Assembly: GCA_030645235.1 (NCBI GenBank)
Contig: JAUSMV010000012.1
Coordinates: 186,001 to 250,000 of the forward strand
Source: Parvibaculum sp.
GTDB taxonomy: Bacteria > Pseudomonadota > Alphaproteobacteria > Parvibaculales > Parvibaculaceae
Length of the DNA: 64,000 bases
Reading direction: 5' to 3'
Below the pieces are notes generated by a model. That model searched no databases, had not been told where the DNA came from, and saw only the letters and a list, made by a program, of their open reading frames with translations. Positions 33,508 to 42,602 of this stretch are shown in pieces. Positions within the stretch are counted from its first letter, which is position 1; every line of letters begins with the position of its first letter. The translations under genes and the position numbers were made by a program.

Positions 33508-35721
33508 ATGTCAATCCATCATGATGGACGCGCATATGAGCGTGTCCGTGGCCTCGTGCCACTCTTTCGTTCCGGCGTTTCCGTGGTCGCGCTTCTTTGC
33601 CTGACCGCGCCTGCCGCCTTTGCCGGTGAAATCTCGTCACCTGACGAAACCCCGCCGCCCGACGCGACGTTACCCGCGCTTGTTGTGGAAGTTCCGGCTT
33701 TTCCGCAACCGTCGCTCAATACTGATACGCCTGGGTCTCTCGACCTTCTGCGTTCGCTTGCCCGTAGTGCCGACAGTGCGGCGTTGCTGTCGGATTCGCC
33801 TGGCGTGTCGCTCTACAAGGCGGGTGGCATATCCAGCCTGCCTGCGCTGAACGGCATGGCCGATGACCGTGTCAATGTTTTGCTCAACGGCATGCAAGTC
33901 AGCGCCTTCTGCGCCAATCACATGAATTCGCCGCTGTCCTACATCGATCCGACCAATGTCGGTAAAGTTGTTGTTGTCGCGGGGATTACGCCCGTCAGTC
34001 TTGGCGGTGACAGTATTGCCGGAACGATTGCCGTGGATTCTCCCATAGCGATTTTCGGCGACAGTGCTTCGCCCGAGCTTGTTGCAGGCAAGTTTTCGAC
34101 ATTCTATCGCAGCAATGGTGATGGCCTGAGCACTTCTGCCAGCGCGACGATGGCGACTGACAAGGTCAGTGTCGGCTATACCGGCTCATACGCTGCCGCA
34201 CATAATTACGACGGAGGCGGAAATGATGGTGAGGTGCGTTCGAGTGAGTACAAGTCCTTCAATCATGAATTGACCCTCGCTCTGCGTGACACCAATCACT
34301 ATTACGAGCTTCGCGCCGGTCAGCAATATTCACCCTATGAAGGTTTCCCGAACCAGCGCATGGACATGACCGAGAACCGGTCGGTGCATGTGAACGGTCA
34401 CTTTGTGGGTGGTTATGATTGGGGCGATCTGGATGCGCGTGCCTATTACCGGCATGTTGAGCATGAGATGAACTTCCTTGACGATAAGGGTGGCGTGGCG
34501 GATGGCGGCATGCCGATGAATGTTCGCGGCAATGATTTCGGCTACAAGCTGCAAGCCACGATCAATGCTGATGCCGCGAATAGCTACCGGATTGGTAGCG
34601 AGTTTCATGGCGAACGCATGGACGACTGGTGGCCTGCCGTTCCCGGTAGCATGATGATGGCGCCGGATACCTATCACAATATCAATGGCGGTAAGCGTGA
34701 CCGGCTCGCCATTTATGCGGAATGGGAACGCCAGTGGGCACCGGACTGGTCGAGCGAGATCGGTTTGCGCAACGATACGGTATGGATGAACACAGGTGAC
34801 GTTCAGTCCTATGGTTGCGGTATGATGTGCGCTGCGGATACTGCCGCTGCGGCGGCCTTCAATGCGCGGGACCATGATCGTGTCTTTGTTAATTTTGACG
34901 CCACGGCGATGGCGCGTTATCAGGCGAGCGAAAAGACGGCGCTGGAATTCGGTGTCGCCCGCAAGTCACGCGCGCCCAACCTCTATGAGCTTTATGCCTG
35001 GGGACGGGGCAATATGGCCGCGACGATGATCGGCTGGTTCGGTGACGGTAATGGTTATACCGGCAATCTTGATCTTGATAGTGAAGTGGCGAACACGGTC
35101 AGCGCCACGGCGAGTCTGGGGTCTGATGAGGATGTCTTCAGCGCCAAGGTGACGCCCTATTACACTTATGTGCAGGACTTCATCAACGTCGCGCCTTATG
35201 CGACTTTTACGGATATGAACGGATACAGTTTCACGAAGTTCATGTTCGTGAATCATGATGCCGAGCTTTACGGCTTTGACATTGCCTCACGCTGGCGCGT
35301 TTGGAAGACTGAGGAGGCCGGTGAGTTCGCAATCAAGGGCAAGCTCTCCTATACGCGTGGCCGCGACCTCACCACGGATGGTGATCTTTATCACATCATG
35401 CCGTTCAATGCGTCGGTCACGCTGGAAGAGACTTTCGGCGCATGGGCCGGTCAGGTTGAATTCAAAGGCGTAGCGCAAAAGGACAAAGTGGACCAGCTTC
35501 GCACTGAGCCTCAGACACCGGCTTATCTGCTTGTGAATCTCGGCAGCTCATACACCTGGCAGAATGTCCGGTTTGATGTCGGCGTCGATAATCTGCTTGA
35601 TCGTGCCTATGACGAGCCGCTGGGCGGGCTTTCCATCGGTGATGAAGTGGCAACGGGCGTGTTGCGTCCTCTGCCGGGCATGGGACGTTCGGTCAATTTT
35701 GGCGTGACCTTTAGCCTTTGA
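33508..35721 (+). CDS. TonB-dependent receptor, copper (OprC/NosA) type
   Basis: A 737-residue outer-membrane receptor from ATG 33508. The signal peptide (hydrophobic GVSVVALLCLTAPAAFA) precedes a plug domain with ALNGMADDRVNVLLNGMQVSAFCANHMNSPLSYIDP, the block of OprC-type copper receptors. A 22-strand-like barrel ends GRSVNFGVTFSL. Loops are rich in Met, His and Cys: HVEHEMNFL, GGMPMNVRG, PGSMMMAPDTYHN, CGMMCAADT. It should import copper or a copper chelate with TonB-ExbBD energy. A terminator at 35741 follows. Confidence 0.88.
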   Translation: MSIHHDGRAYERVRGLVPLFRSGVSVVALLCLTAPAAFAGEISSPDETPPPDATLPALVVEVPAFPQPSLNTDTPGSLDLLRSLARSADSAALLSDSPGVSLYKAGGISSLPALNGMADDRVNVLLNGMQVSAFCANHMNSPLSYIDPTNVGKVVVVAGITPVSLGGDSIAGTIAVDSPIAIFGDSASPELVAGKFSTFYRSNGDGLSTSASATMATDKVSVGYTGSYAAAHNYDGGGNDGEVRSSEYKSFNHELTLALRDTNHYYELRAGQQYSPYEGFPNQRMDMTENRSVHVNGHFVGGYDWGDLDARAYYRHVEHEMNFLDDKGGVADGGMPMNVRGNDFGYKLQATINADAANSYRIGSEFHGERMDDWWPAVPGSMMMAPDTYHNINGGKRDRLAIYAEWERQWAPDWSSEIGLRNDTVWMNTGDVQSYGCGMMCAADTAAAAAFNARDHDRVFVNFDATAMARYQASEKTALEFGVARKSRAPNLYELYAWGRGNMAATMIGWFGDGNGYTGNLDLDSEVANTVSATASLGSDEDVFSAKVTPYYTYVQDFINVAPYATFTDMNGYSFTKFMFVNHDAELYGFDIASRWRVWKTEEAGEFAIKGKLSYTRGRDLTTDGDLYHIMPFNASVTLEETFGAWAGQVEFKGVAQKDKVDQLRTEPQTPAYLLVNLGSSYTWQNVRFDVGVDNLLDRAYDEPLGGLSIGDEVATGVLRPLPGMGRSVNFGVTFSL

Positions 35722-35740
35722 GAGGTCGGAGGTTATAAGA

Positions 35741-35776
35741 ACGGCCTGCCTTCATACAAAGGCAGGCCGTTTTTTT
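35741..35776 (+). terminator. Terminator of the receptor gene
   Basis: ACGGCCTGCC and GGCAGGCCGT form a 10-bp perfect stem around TTCATACAAA, followed by seven T residues. Confidence 0.93.
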
Positions 35777-35794
35777 ACACAGGACGGTTCGGCT

Positions 35795-37423
35795 CTAAAG
35801 CTCACCCGCCATGTCGCGGAGTTTGAATTTTTGCACTTTGCCGGTTGAGGTTTTCGGTAGTTCCGTGAACACCACCGTCTTGGGGCATTTGAAGTGAGCG
35901 AGGTTTTCGCGGCAATAGGCGATCACCTGTTCGGGTGTCAGCGTTGAGCCTGTTTTCAAGGCGATGAAGGCGCATGGCGTCTCGCCCCATTTTTCGTCGG
36001 GCCGCGCGACGACGGCGGCTTCGATAATGTCGGGGTGTTTGTACAAAATATCTTCGACTTCCAATGATGAGATATTTTCGCCGCCGGAAATGATGATGTC
36101 TTTGGAGCGGTCTTTGAGCTGGATGTAATTGTCGGCGTGCCATACACCCAGATCGCCCGAATGGAACCAGCCGCCTTCAAAGGCTTCGGCGCTGGCTTTG
36201 GGGTTTTTCAAATAGCCCTTCATCACGACATTGCCCTGAAACATCACCTCGCCCATGGTCTCGCCGTCGCGCGGGACTTCGAGCATGGTTTCGGGATCGC
36301 GGACCGAGAGGCCTTCCAGCACGGGATAGTTGACGCCCTGGCGCGCTTTCACCTGCGCGCGGGCACCTGCCTCCAACTCGTCCCATTCGTCATGCCATGC
36401 GTTGACCACAGCGGGCCCGTAAGTTTCGGTGAGGCCGTAAACATGGATGACGTTGAAGCCTTCGCTTTCGAGTTTGCGGATCGTTGCGGCAGGCGGCGGC
36501 GCGGCGGCGGCGAAGAAGTGGACCGTGTTGGGCAGCGGTTTTTTCTCTTCTTCGGTCGCGTTGATGAGAAAGCCCATGACGGTGGGTGCACCGCCCATAT
36601 GGGTCACGCCATATTTTGAAATCGCATCGAAAATGTTTTTGGCCGTGACGCGGCGCAGACATACATGCGTGCCTGCCACGACGCTCATCGACCATGTGAA
36701 AATCCAGCCGTTGCAATGGAACATCGGCACGGTCCAGAGATAGACCGAATTATGCGTCATGCCGGCGGTGACGATATTGCCCATGGCGAGGAGGTAAGCG
36801 CCGCGGTGATGGAAGACGACGCCTTTGGGATTGCCTGTTGTGCCGGACGTGTAATTGAGGCTGATGGCCTGCCATTCGTGTGTGGGGAGATGCCAGACGA
36901 AATCTTCGTCGCCTTCTTCAAGCAGGCTTTCATAGTCCGTCTCGCCGATGGCCTCACCCGCGCCGTCATATTCGGGATCGTCAATGTCGATGACGATGGG
37001 TTTTACTTTGGCGGCGGCCACAGCTTCCTTGCCAAGGCTTGCAAATTCGCGATCGACAAAGAGCATCTTGGCTTCGCCGTGATCGAGCATGAAGCCGATG
37101 AGCGGTCCGTCGAGGCGGATGTTCATGGTGTTGAGCACCGCGCCGATCATCGGCACGGCATAATGAAGCTCAAGCATTTCGGGTGTGTTGGGGGCGATGA
37201 CCGAGACCGTGTCGCCGAGGCCGAGCCCGCGCTTTTGCAGCGCCGAGGCGAGTTGGCAGCAGCGGGTATAGAACTCCGCATAGGAACGGCGGAGGTCGCC
37301 ATGCATCACGGCGATGGTGTCGGGATAGACCTCGGCGGCGCGTTTCAGGAAGGAGAGCGGCGACAAGGCCTGATGGTTGGCCGGGTTCTTATCAAGGTCG
37401 GTATCGTAGGGGTTCTTGCTCAT
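35795..37423 (-). CDS. Long/medium-chain acyl-CoA synthetase
   Basis: A 542-residue AMP-forming ligase from ATG 37423 (MSKNPYDTDLDKNP). The P-loop is LNYTSGTTGNPKGVVFHHRG, followed by MFHCNGW, VHVYGLTETYGP-like VIHVYGLTETYGP, GDLGVWHADNYIQLKDRSKDIIISGGENIS and catalytic Lys in LPKTSTGKVQKFKLR. It activates a carboxylic acid, probably a fatty acid, to acyl-CoA. An upstream in-frame ATG at 37513 adds a basic non-conserved stretch overlapping the PAP2 gene. It is 34 bp downstream of the PAP2 gene on the same strand. Confidence 0.9.
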   Translation of the reverse strand: MSKNPYDTDLDKNPANHQALSPLSFLKRAAEVYPDTIAVMHGDLRRSYAEFYTRCCQLASALQKRGLGLGDTVSVIAPNTPEMLELHYAVPMIGAVLNTMNIRLDGPLIGFMLDHGEAKMLFVDREFASLGKEAVAAAKVKPIVIDIDDPEYDGAGEAIGETDYESLLEEGDEDFVWHLPTHEWQAISLNYTSGTTGNPKGVVFHHRGAYLLAMGNIVTAGMTHNSVYLWTVPMFHCNGWIFTWSMSVVAGTHVCLRRVTAKNIFDAISKYGVTHMGGAPTVMGFLINATEEEKKPLPNTVHFFAAAAPPPAATIRKLESEGFNVIHVYGLTETYGPAVVNAWHDEWDELEAGARAQVKARQGVNYPVLEGLSVRDPETMLEVPRDGETMGEVMFQGNVVMKGYLKNPKASAEAFEGGWFHSGDLGVWHADNYIQLKDRSKDIIISGGENISSLEVEDILYKHPDIIEAAVVARPDEKWGETPCAFIALKTGSTLTPEQVIAYCRENLAHFKCPKTVVFTELPKTSTGKVQKFKLRDMAGEL

Positions 37424-37457
37424 GGCTCGTCCTCTGGCGCGGCGGGTCTTTGAGCAG

Positions 37458-38441
37458 CTAATCAAACCCCTGCAGGGCTTGCAACGTTTCAATCGCGACT
37501 GCGGGTTTTTCACGGCGTGTCAGCGCGTGACGCACGGCGACCGCCACGACAACAAGCAGACTGCCCACGGCGACGTCAGCCAGATAGTGCCCGCCTTCGG
37601 TGAGTGTGGCGAGGAGCATGAGCCCGTTATAGACAAGTCCCAAGCCCAGCGCCCAAGGCAGGCGCCGCAGGCTCCATGTCATCATCAGAGCGAGCGCCGC
37701 ATGGAACGAGGGAAAGGCAATGATGCCTTCCATCGCCGCGAAGTTGAACGTGTCATATGTGCCCGCGCGCAAGGAAAGATAATCCGGCAGGAAGACCATG
37801 CCAGCGGTGGGCCAAACGACCGTGAAATCGTCGGGCTTCAGACCATAGAAGGCGTAAGGGTCAACGGCCGGAAAAAGGGCCGACAGCGTGATCGCCATAA
37901 GAAGCGTCAGCCAATAGACGTCGACGAGCTCGCGCAACTCTTCGAGGCGGCGCATGAGACCGAGGAAGAGGACGATCAGAGCGAGTTCAGGGAAAGCCGT
38001 GTTGTAGGTCGCGCTGGTGAGACGTCCGAAGGTTTCATGCGTGTTGACGAAATGAAGGAGGCCGATCCAGTCGAAACCGAGCGCCTCATCGAAGGCGACG
38101 AGCTGCGCATCGACCAGCGGCAGACTGAGGCTCGCGGCGAGGTAGCTCAAAATCACCGATGTGGTGGAGAAGGTCACGACAAAGAGCGTGGCCGACGACC
38201 ATGCGACGACGCCCGCAAGATCATCACGTCCGCGCCCGTAGATGGCAAAGCCCGCGAGCATTACGAAGGCGACGAGTGCGAGGCCGAGGCTCGACAGCGA
38301 ATTGGGCGAGAGGTGATAGGCGCCGAGCACGGCCCAGACAATGTCCGTCATAATGACAAGCGCCAGCACGCCCCAGGCCAGTGGCGAAGGGTAGGGGAAA
38401 GTTGTGCGGGCCCATTGGGCAATATGACGAATACGGGACAT
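37458..38441 (-). CDS. PAP2-superfamily membrane phosphatase / inositolphosphotransferase-like
   Basis: A 327-residue polytopic membrane protein with about nine or ten hydrophobic helices. PAP2 motifs are in the second half: GIIAFPSFHAALAL (PSxH) and EGGHYLADVAVG (SRxxxxxHxxxD type, with catalytic His and Asp). The DPYAFYGLKPDDFTVV region fits inositol-phosphotransferase-like PAP2 (Aur1/Ipt1). It may dephosphorylate or transfer lipid phosphates at the inner membrane. It is divergent from prpE. Confidence 0.82.
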   Translation of the reverse strand: MSRIRHIAQWARTTFPYPSPLAWGVLALVIMTDIVWAVLGAYHLSPNSLSSLGLALVAFVMLAGFAIYGRGRDDLAGVVAWSSATLFVVTFSTTSVILSYLAASLSLPLVDAQLVAFDEALGFDWIGLLHFVNTHETFGRLTSATYNTAFPELALIVLFLGLMRRLEELRELVDVYWLTLLMAITLSALFPAVDPYAFYGLKPDDFTVVWPTAGMVFLPDYLSLRAGTYDTFNFAAMEGIIAFPSFHAALALMMTWSLRRLPWALGLGLVYNGLMLLATLTEGGHYLADVAVGSLLVVVAVAVRHALTRREKPAVAIETLQALQGFD

Positions 38442-38584
38442 GGGATGGCCTGAACTTGCGCAGGCCTCAGACTAGGCAATCGGCCCTAAGGAAAGCTAAA
38501 TTTGGACCGTCGCGGGGCTTGCATTGCCTGTCTCAGGTTGAAACATTGGCGCGACAAAAGGTTTGTTTGAGGGAGAGAAGGCGG

Positions 38585-40480
38585 ATGGGGCGCTACAAAG
38601 AGACTTATGCGAATTGGCAAAAAGACCCGCATGCTTTCTGGGCAGAGGCCGCCAAGGACATTGATTGGGTGAGCGCGCCCCGTGAAATCTATGGCCCGTC
38701 CGGTTGGTTTCCTGATGCCACCTGCAATACCTGCTGGAATGCCGTTGACCGCCATGTCGCGGGCGGGCGCGGCGACCAGCTGGCGCTTATCTATGACAGC
38801 GCCATGCTGGGTCGCGTCAAGAAATTCACCTATGCGGACCTCCTCGACCGCGTGGCGACTTTTGCCGGTGTGCTCCAGCGCCACGGCATCGTCAAAGGCG
38901 ACCGCGTTATCATCTATATGCCGATGGTGCCGCAGGCCGTTGTTGCCATGCTTGCCTGCGCGCGGCTCGGCGCGATCCATTCGGTTGTCTTTGGCGGCTT
39001 TGCGGCGAAGGAGCTTGCGACGCGCATTGATGATGCGAAACCGAAGCTCATTGTTTCGGCGTCATGCGGGTTGGAGCCCGGCCGTGTCATTGCCTATAAG
39101 CCGTTGCTTGATGCCGCGATTGATCTTGCCGCGTTCAAGCCCAAAGGGACGATCATTTTGCAACGCGAGCAGTTGCGGGCCGACCTCATCGACGGGCGCG
39201 ATTTTGAATGGTCGATCGAAATGGAAAAGGCGCGGGCTGCCGGATTGAAGCCCGCTTGCGTGCCGGTTGCTGCCACCGATCCGCTCTATGTGCTCTACAC
39301 ATCCGGCACCACCGGCATCCCGAAAGGCGTCGTGCGCGACAATGGCGGGCATATGGTGGCGCTCAAATGGTCGATGCAGAATATCTATGGCATCAATCCG
39401 GGCGAGGTGTTCTGGGCAGCATCGGATGTCGGCTGGGTCGTGGGGCATTCCTATATTGTCTATGCGCCGCTTTTACATGGCTGCACCACGGTGCTTTTTG
39501 AAGGCAAGCCCGTGGGCACGCCGGATGCGGGCACGTTCTGGCGCGTGATTGCGGATCACGGCGTCAAGGCGCTCTTCACCGCGCCGACGGCTTTTCGTGC
39601 GATCAAGAAGGAAGACCCGAAGGCTGAGCTCGTCAAAGATTATGACCTGTCGAAATTCGAGATGCTGTTTCTCGCGGGCGAGCGCGGCGATCCTGATACT
39701 ATTCAGTGGGCGGAGCGTGCGCTGAAGGTGCCTGTCATTGACCATTGGTGGCAGACCGAAAGCGGCTGGCCGATGGCGGCGGTGCCGATGGGGATTGAAC
39801 GGCTGCCGGTGAAATACGGCTCGCCCGGCGTGCCTGTGCCGGGCTTTACGATCCATGTGGTGGACGAGGCATCAAAGCAAGTCGCGGCGGGTGTCACCGG
39901 CGCTATCGTTATCAAACTGCCGCTGGCGCCCGGTTGCCTGCCGACGCTGTGGGAGAATGATGAGGGGTTCCGCAAGAGCTATCTCGCGGATTTTCCGGGT
40001 TATTACAAAACAGCCGATGCCGGTTTTATTGATGAAGACGGCTATCTCTATGTGATGAGCCGCACGGACGACATTATCAATGTGGCGGGGCATCGTCTCT
40101 CCACCGGTGGCATGGAAGAGGTGCTGGCGGGGCATCCTGATGTGGCCGAATGTGCGGTGATCGGCGTTGCCGACGCGATGAAGGGTCAGGTGCCGCTCGG
40201 TTTCCTTGTCATCAATAAGGGTGTGAACCGCCCGATGGTTGATATTGAGAAAGAGGCGGTGCAATTGGTGCGCGACAAGATCGGGCCGGTGGCAGCGTTC
40301 AAGACGGCGCTGGTGGTGCAGCGTCTGCCGAAAACACGGTCGGGGAAAATCCTGCGCGGGACGATGCGCAAGATTGCGGATGGCGAGCAATGGACCACAC
40401 CCGCGACGATTGATGATCCGGCGATTTTGACGGAGATCGGCGAGGTGTTGTCAGGTGCGGGGTTTGGGAAGAAGGTCTGA
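38585..40480 (+). CDS. prpE: Propionate-CoA ligase
   Basis: A 631-residue acyl-CoA synthetase of the acetyl/propionyl-CoA type. ATG 38585 has the ribosome site GAGGGAGAGAAGGCGG just upstream. It has YKETYANWQKDPHAFW, DATCNTCWNAVDRHV, VLYTSGTTGIPKGVVRDNGGH, ASDVGWVVGHSYIVYAPLL, the WWQTESGWPM block and catalytic Lys in RLPKTRSGKILRGTM. It converts propionate with ATP and CoA to propionyl-CoA. prpBCD are not in the window, so it may serve other short-chain acids. The 143-bp divergent gap to the PAP2 gene carries the promoter. Confidence 0.93.
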   Translation: MGRYKETYANWQKDPHAFWAEAAKDIDWVSAPREIYGPSGWFPDATCNTCWNAVDRHVAGGRGDQLALIYDSAMLGRVKKFTYADLLDRVATFAGVLQRHGIVKGDRVIIYMPMVPQAVVAMLACARLGAIHSVVFGGFAAKELATRIDDAKPKLIVSASCGLEPGRVIAYKPLLDAAIDLAAFKPKGTIILQREQLRADLIDGRDFEWSIEMEKARAAGLKPACVPVAATDPLYVLYTSGTTGIPKGVVRDNGGHMVALKWSMQNIYGINPGEVFWAASDVGWVVGHSYIVYAPLLHGCTTVLFEGKPVGTPDAGTFWRVIADHGVKALFTAPTAFRAIKKEDPKAELVKDYDLSKFEMLFLAGERGDPDTIQWAERALKVPVIDHWWQTESGWPMAAVPMGIERLPVKYGSPGVPVPGFTIHVVDEASKQVAAGVTGAIVIKLPLAPGCLPTLWENDEGFRKSYLADFPGYYKTADAGFIDEDGYLYVMSRTDDIINVAGHRLSTGGMEEVLAGHPDVAECAVIGVADAMKGQVPLGFLVINKGVNRPMVDIEKEAVQLVRDKIGPVAAFKTALVVQRLPKTRSGKILRGTMRKIADGEQWTTPATIDDPAILTEIGEVLSGAGFGKKV

Positions 40481-40560
40481 GAGCGGCCTAAATCTCCAGT
40501 CTTTCCGCCCGCTACCATGCCGCAATTGACGTTTGGGCTATATCGCCGCATCTTCCCGCC

Positions 40561-42588
40561 ATGGAAGCTGCAAAACCCCTCTTTTCCTATCGCAAGCATT
40601 GGGCGCACCGTTTTGGTGTTGCGCCCTTTCTGCCCATGTCACGGGCGGAAATGGATATGCTTGGCTGGGACCAATGCGATGTGATCCTCGTCACGGGCGA
40701 TGCCTATGTCGATCATCCGAGCTTTGGCATGGCGATTATCGGGCGGTTGCTCGAAGCGCAGGGCTTTCGCGTCGGCATTATTTCGCAGCCTGACTGGCAG
40801 TCGGCCGAACCGTTCAAGGCGCTCGGCAAGCCCGCGCTTTATTTCGGCGTCACCGGCGGCAATATGGATTCGATGGTCAACCGCTACACGGCTGATCGGC
40901 GTCTGCGCCATAATGACAGCTACACGCCGGGCGGCGAGGGCGGCAAGCGGCCTGATCGCTCGACCATCGTTTATGCGCAGCGTTGCCGCGAAGCTTATAA
41001 AGATGTGCCGATTATGCTGGGCGGCATTGAAAGCTCGCTGCGCCGGATCGCGCATTATGATTATTGGTCCGACAAGGTGCGCCGCTCGATCCTTGTGGAT
41101 GCCAAGGCGGATATTCTTCTTTATGGCAATGCCGAGCGCGCGGTTGTTGAAGTCACGCATCGTATCGCCAAGGGCGATAAGTTCAGCGAGCTTGATGATG
41201 TGCGCGGCATCGCGATTTTGAAATCAGCGGTGCCTGACGGCTGGACCGAGCAACATGCCGACGATATTGACGAGGCTGATGAAGGTGCGCGCGCGAGCAA
41301 CGCGCAGACCGTCATTCGTCTGCCGTCTTATGCGCAGGTCTCAGGCGATCCTGAAACCTATGCACGTGCGAGCCGCGTGCTTCACCGCGAAAGCAATCCC
41401 GGCAATGCGCGGGCACTGGTGCAACGCCATGGCGACCATGATGTGTGGCTGACGCCGCCGCCTATTCCGCTCACCACACCGGAGATGGACGGGGTTTACG
41501 ATCTGCCTTATGCGCGGAGCCCGCATCCTGATTATGACGGCGCGAAAATCCCCGCATGGGACATGATCAAAACATCGGTCACGATTATGCGCGGCTGCTT
41601 TGGCGGCTGTTCTTTCTGCTCCATCACCGAGCATGAAGGCCGCATCATTCAGAACCGCTCGGAAGAGTCGATTTTGAAAGAAATCGAAACCGTCCGCGAC
41701 AAGGTTGAAGGTTTCACCGGCATCATTTCCGATATCGGCGGGCCGACGGCGAATATGTATCGCATGGCCTGCAAGGACGAACGCACGGAAGCGCTGTGCC
41801 GCAGGCCTTCGTGTGTCTATCCCGGCATCTGCCCCAATCTCAATACGAGCCATGAGGCGCTGATCGGTCTTTACCGCAAGGCGCGCGAAATTCCGGGCAT
41901 CAAGAAAGTCATGGTCGCGTCGGGCGTGCGCTACGATCTCGCGGTTGAAAGCCCGACCTATATTAAAGAACTCGTGACGCATCATGTCGGCGGGTATCTC
42001 AAAATCGCGCCGGAGCATACCGAGCACGGGCCGTTGACCAAGATGATGAAGCCTGGCATCGGGACCTATGACCGCTTTAAGAAAATGTTTGATGACGCCA
42101 CCAAGAAGGCGGGCAAAAAATATTTTCTCATTCCTTATTTCATTGCGGCCCATCCCGGCACCGAAGATGAGGACATGATGAACCTCGCGATCTGGCTGAA
42201 GCGCAATGAATATCGCGCCGATCAGGTGCAGACGTTTCTGCCGTCACCGATGGCGCTGGCCACCGCGATGTATCATTCGGGCAAGAACCCGCTCAAAGCC
42301 GTTCGCCGCGGTGTGTCGGAAGAGGTTTCGACCATCAAAGGTTTGAAGCAACGCCGCTTGCACAAGGCTTTTCTGCGCTATCACGATGCGGAAAACTGGC
42401 CGTTACTGCGCGAAGCTCTGAAGAATATGGGCCGCGCGGATTTGATCGGGCCGGGGAAGAAACATCTGATCCCGAACTGGCAACCGGCAGGTACGGGCAA
42501 GACCGGCGGCGAAGGCAAACGTCTCGGCGTCAAACACAAGGCGCAGACCTTTACGACCAAGGGGAACTATCCCAAAGGGTTGAAGTAG
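40561..42588 (+). CDS. ygiQ: YgiQ-family radical SAM protein
   Basis: A 675-residue radical SAM protein. The cluster motif is [11 protein letters not shown] with Cys346, Cys350 and Cys353. Family blocks at the N-terminus are [23 protein letters not shown] and GISSQPDW-like [10 protein letters not shown]; later come [18 protein letters not shown] and [10 protein letters not shown]. The substrate is not known. It is widely conserved in bacteria. It ends 14 bp before the convergent hybrid kinase. Confidence 0.93.
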   Translation: MEAAKPLFSYRKHWAHRFGVAPFLPMSRAEMDMLGWDQCDVILVTGDAYVDHPSFGMAIIGRLLEAQGFRVGIISQPDWQSAEPFKALGKPALYFGVTGGNMDSMVNRYTADRRLRHNDSYTPGGEGGKRPDRSTIVYAQRCREAYKDVPIMLGGIESSLRRIAHYDYWSDKVRRSILVDAKADILLYGNAERAVVEVTHRIAKGDKFSELDDVRGIAILKSAVPDGWTEQHADDIDEADEGARASNAQTVIRLPSYAQVSGDPETYARASRVLHRESNPGNARALVQRHGDHDVWLTPPPIPLTTPEMDGVYDLPYARSPHPDYDGAKIPAWDMIKTSVTIMRGCFGGCSFCSITEHEGRIIQNRSEESILKEIETVRDKVEGFTGIISDIGGPTANMYRMACKDERTEALCRRPSCVYPGICPNLNTSHEALIGLYRKAREIPGIKKVMVASGVRYDLAVESPTYIKELVTHHVGGYLKIAPEHTEHGPLTKMMKPGIGTYDRFKKMFDDATKKAGKKYFLIPYFIAAHPGTEDEDMMNLAIWLKRNEYRADQVQTFLPSPMALATAMYHSGKNPLKAVRRGVSEEVSTIKGLKQRRLHKAFLRYHDAENWPLLREALKNMGRADLIGPGKKHLIPNWQPAGTGKTGGEGKRLGVKHKAQTFTTKGNYPKGLK

Positions 42589-42602
42589 GGCTGTCGGCCG
42601 CC

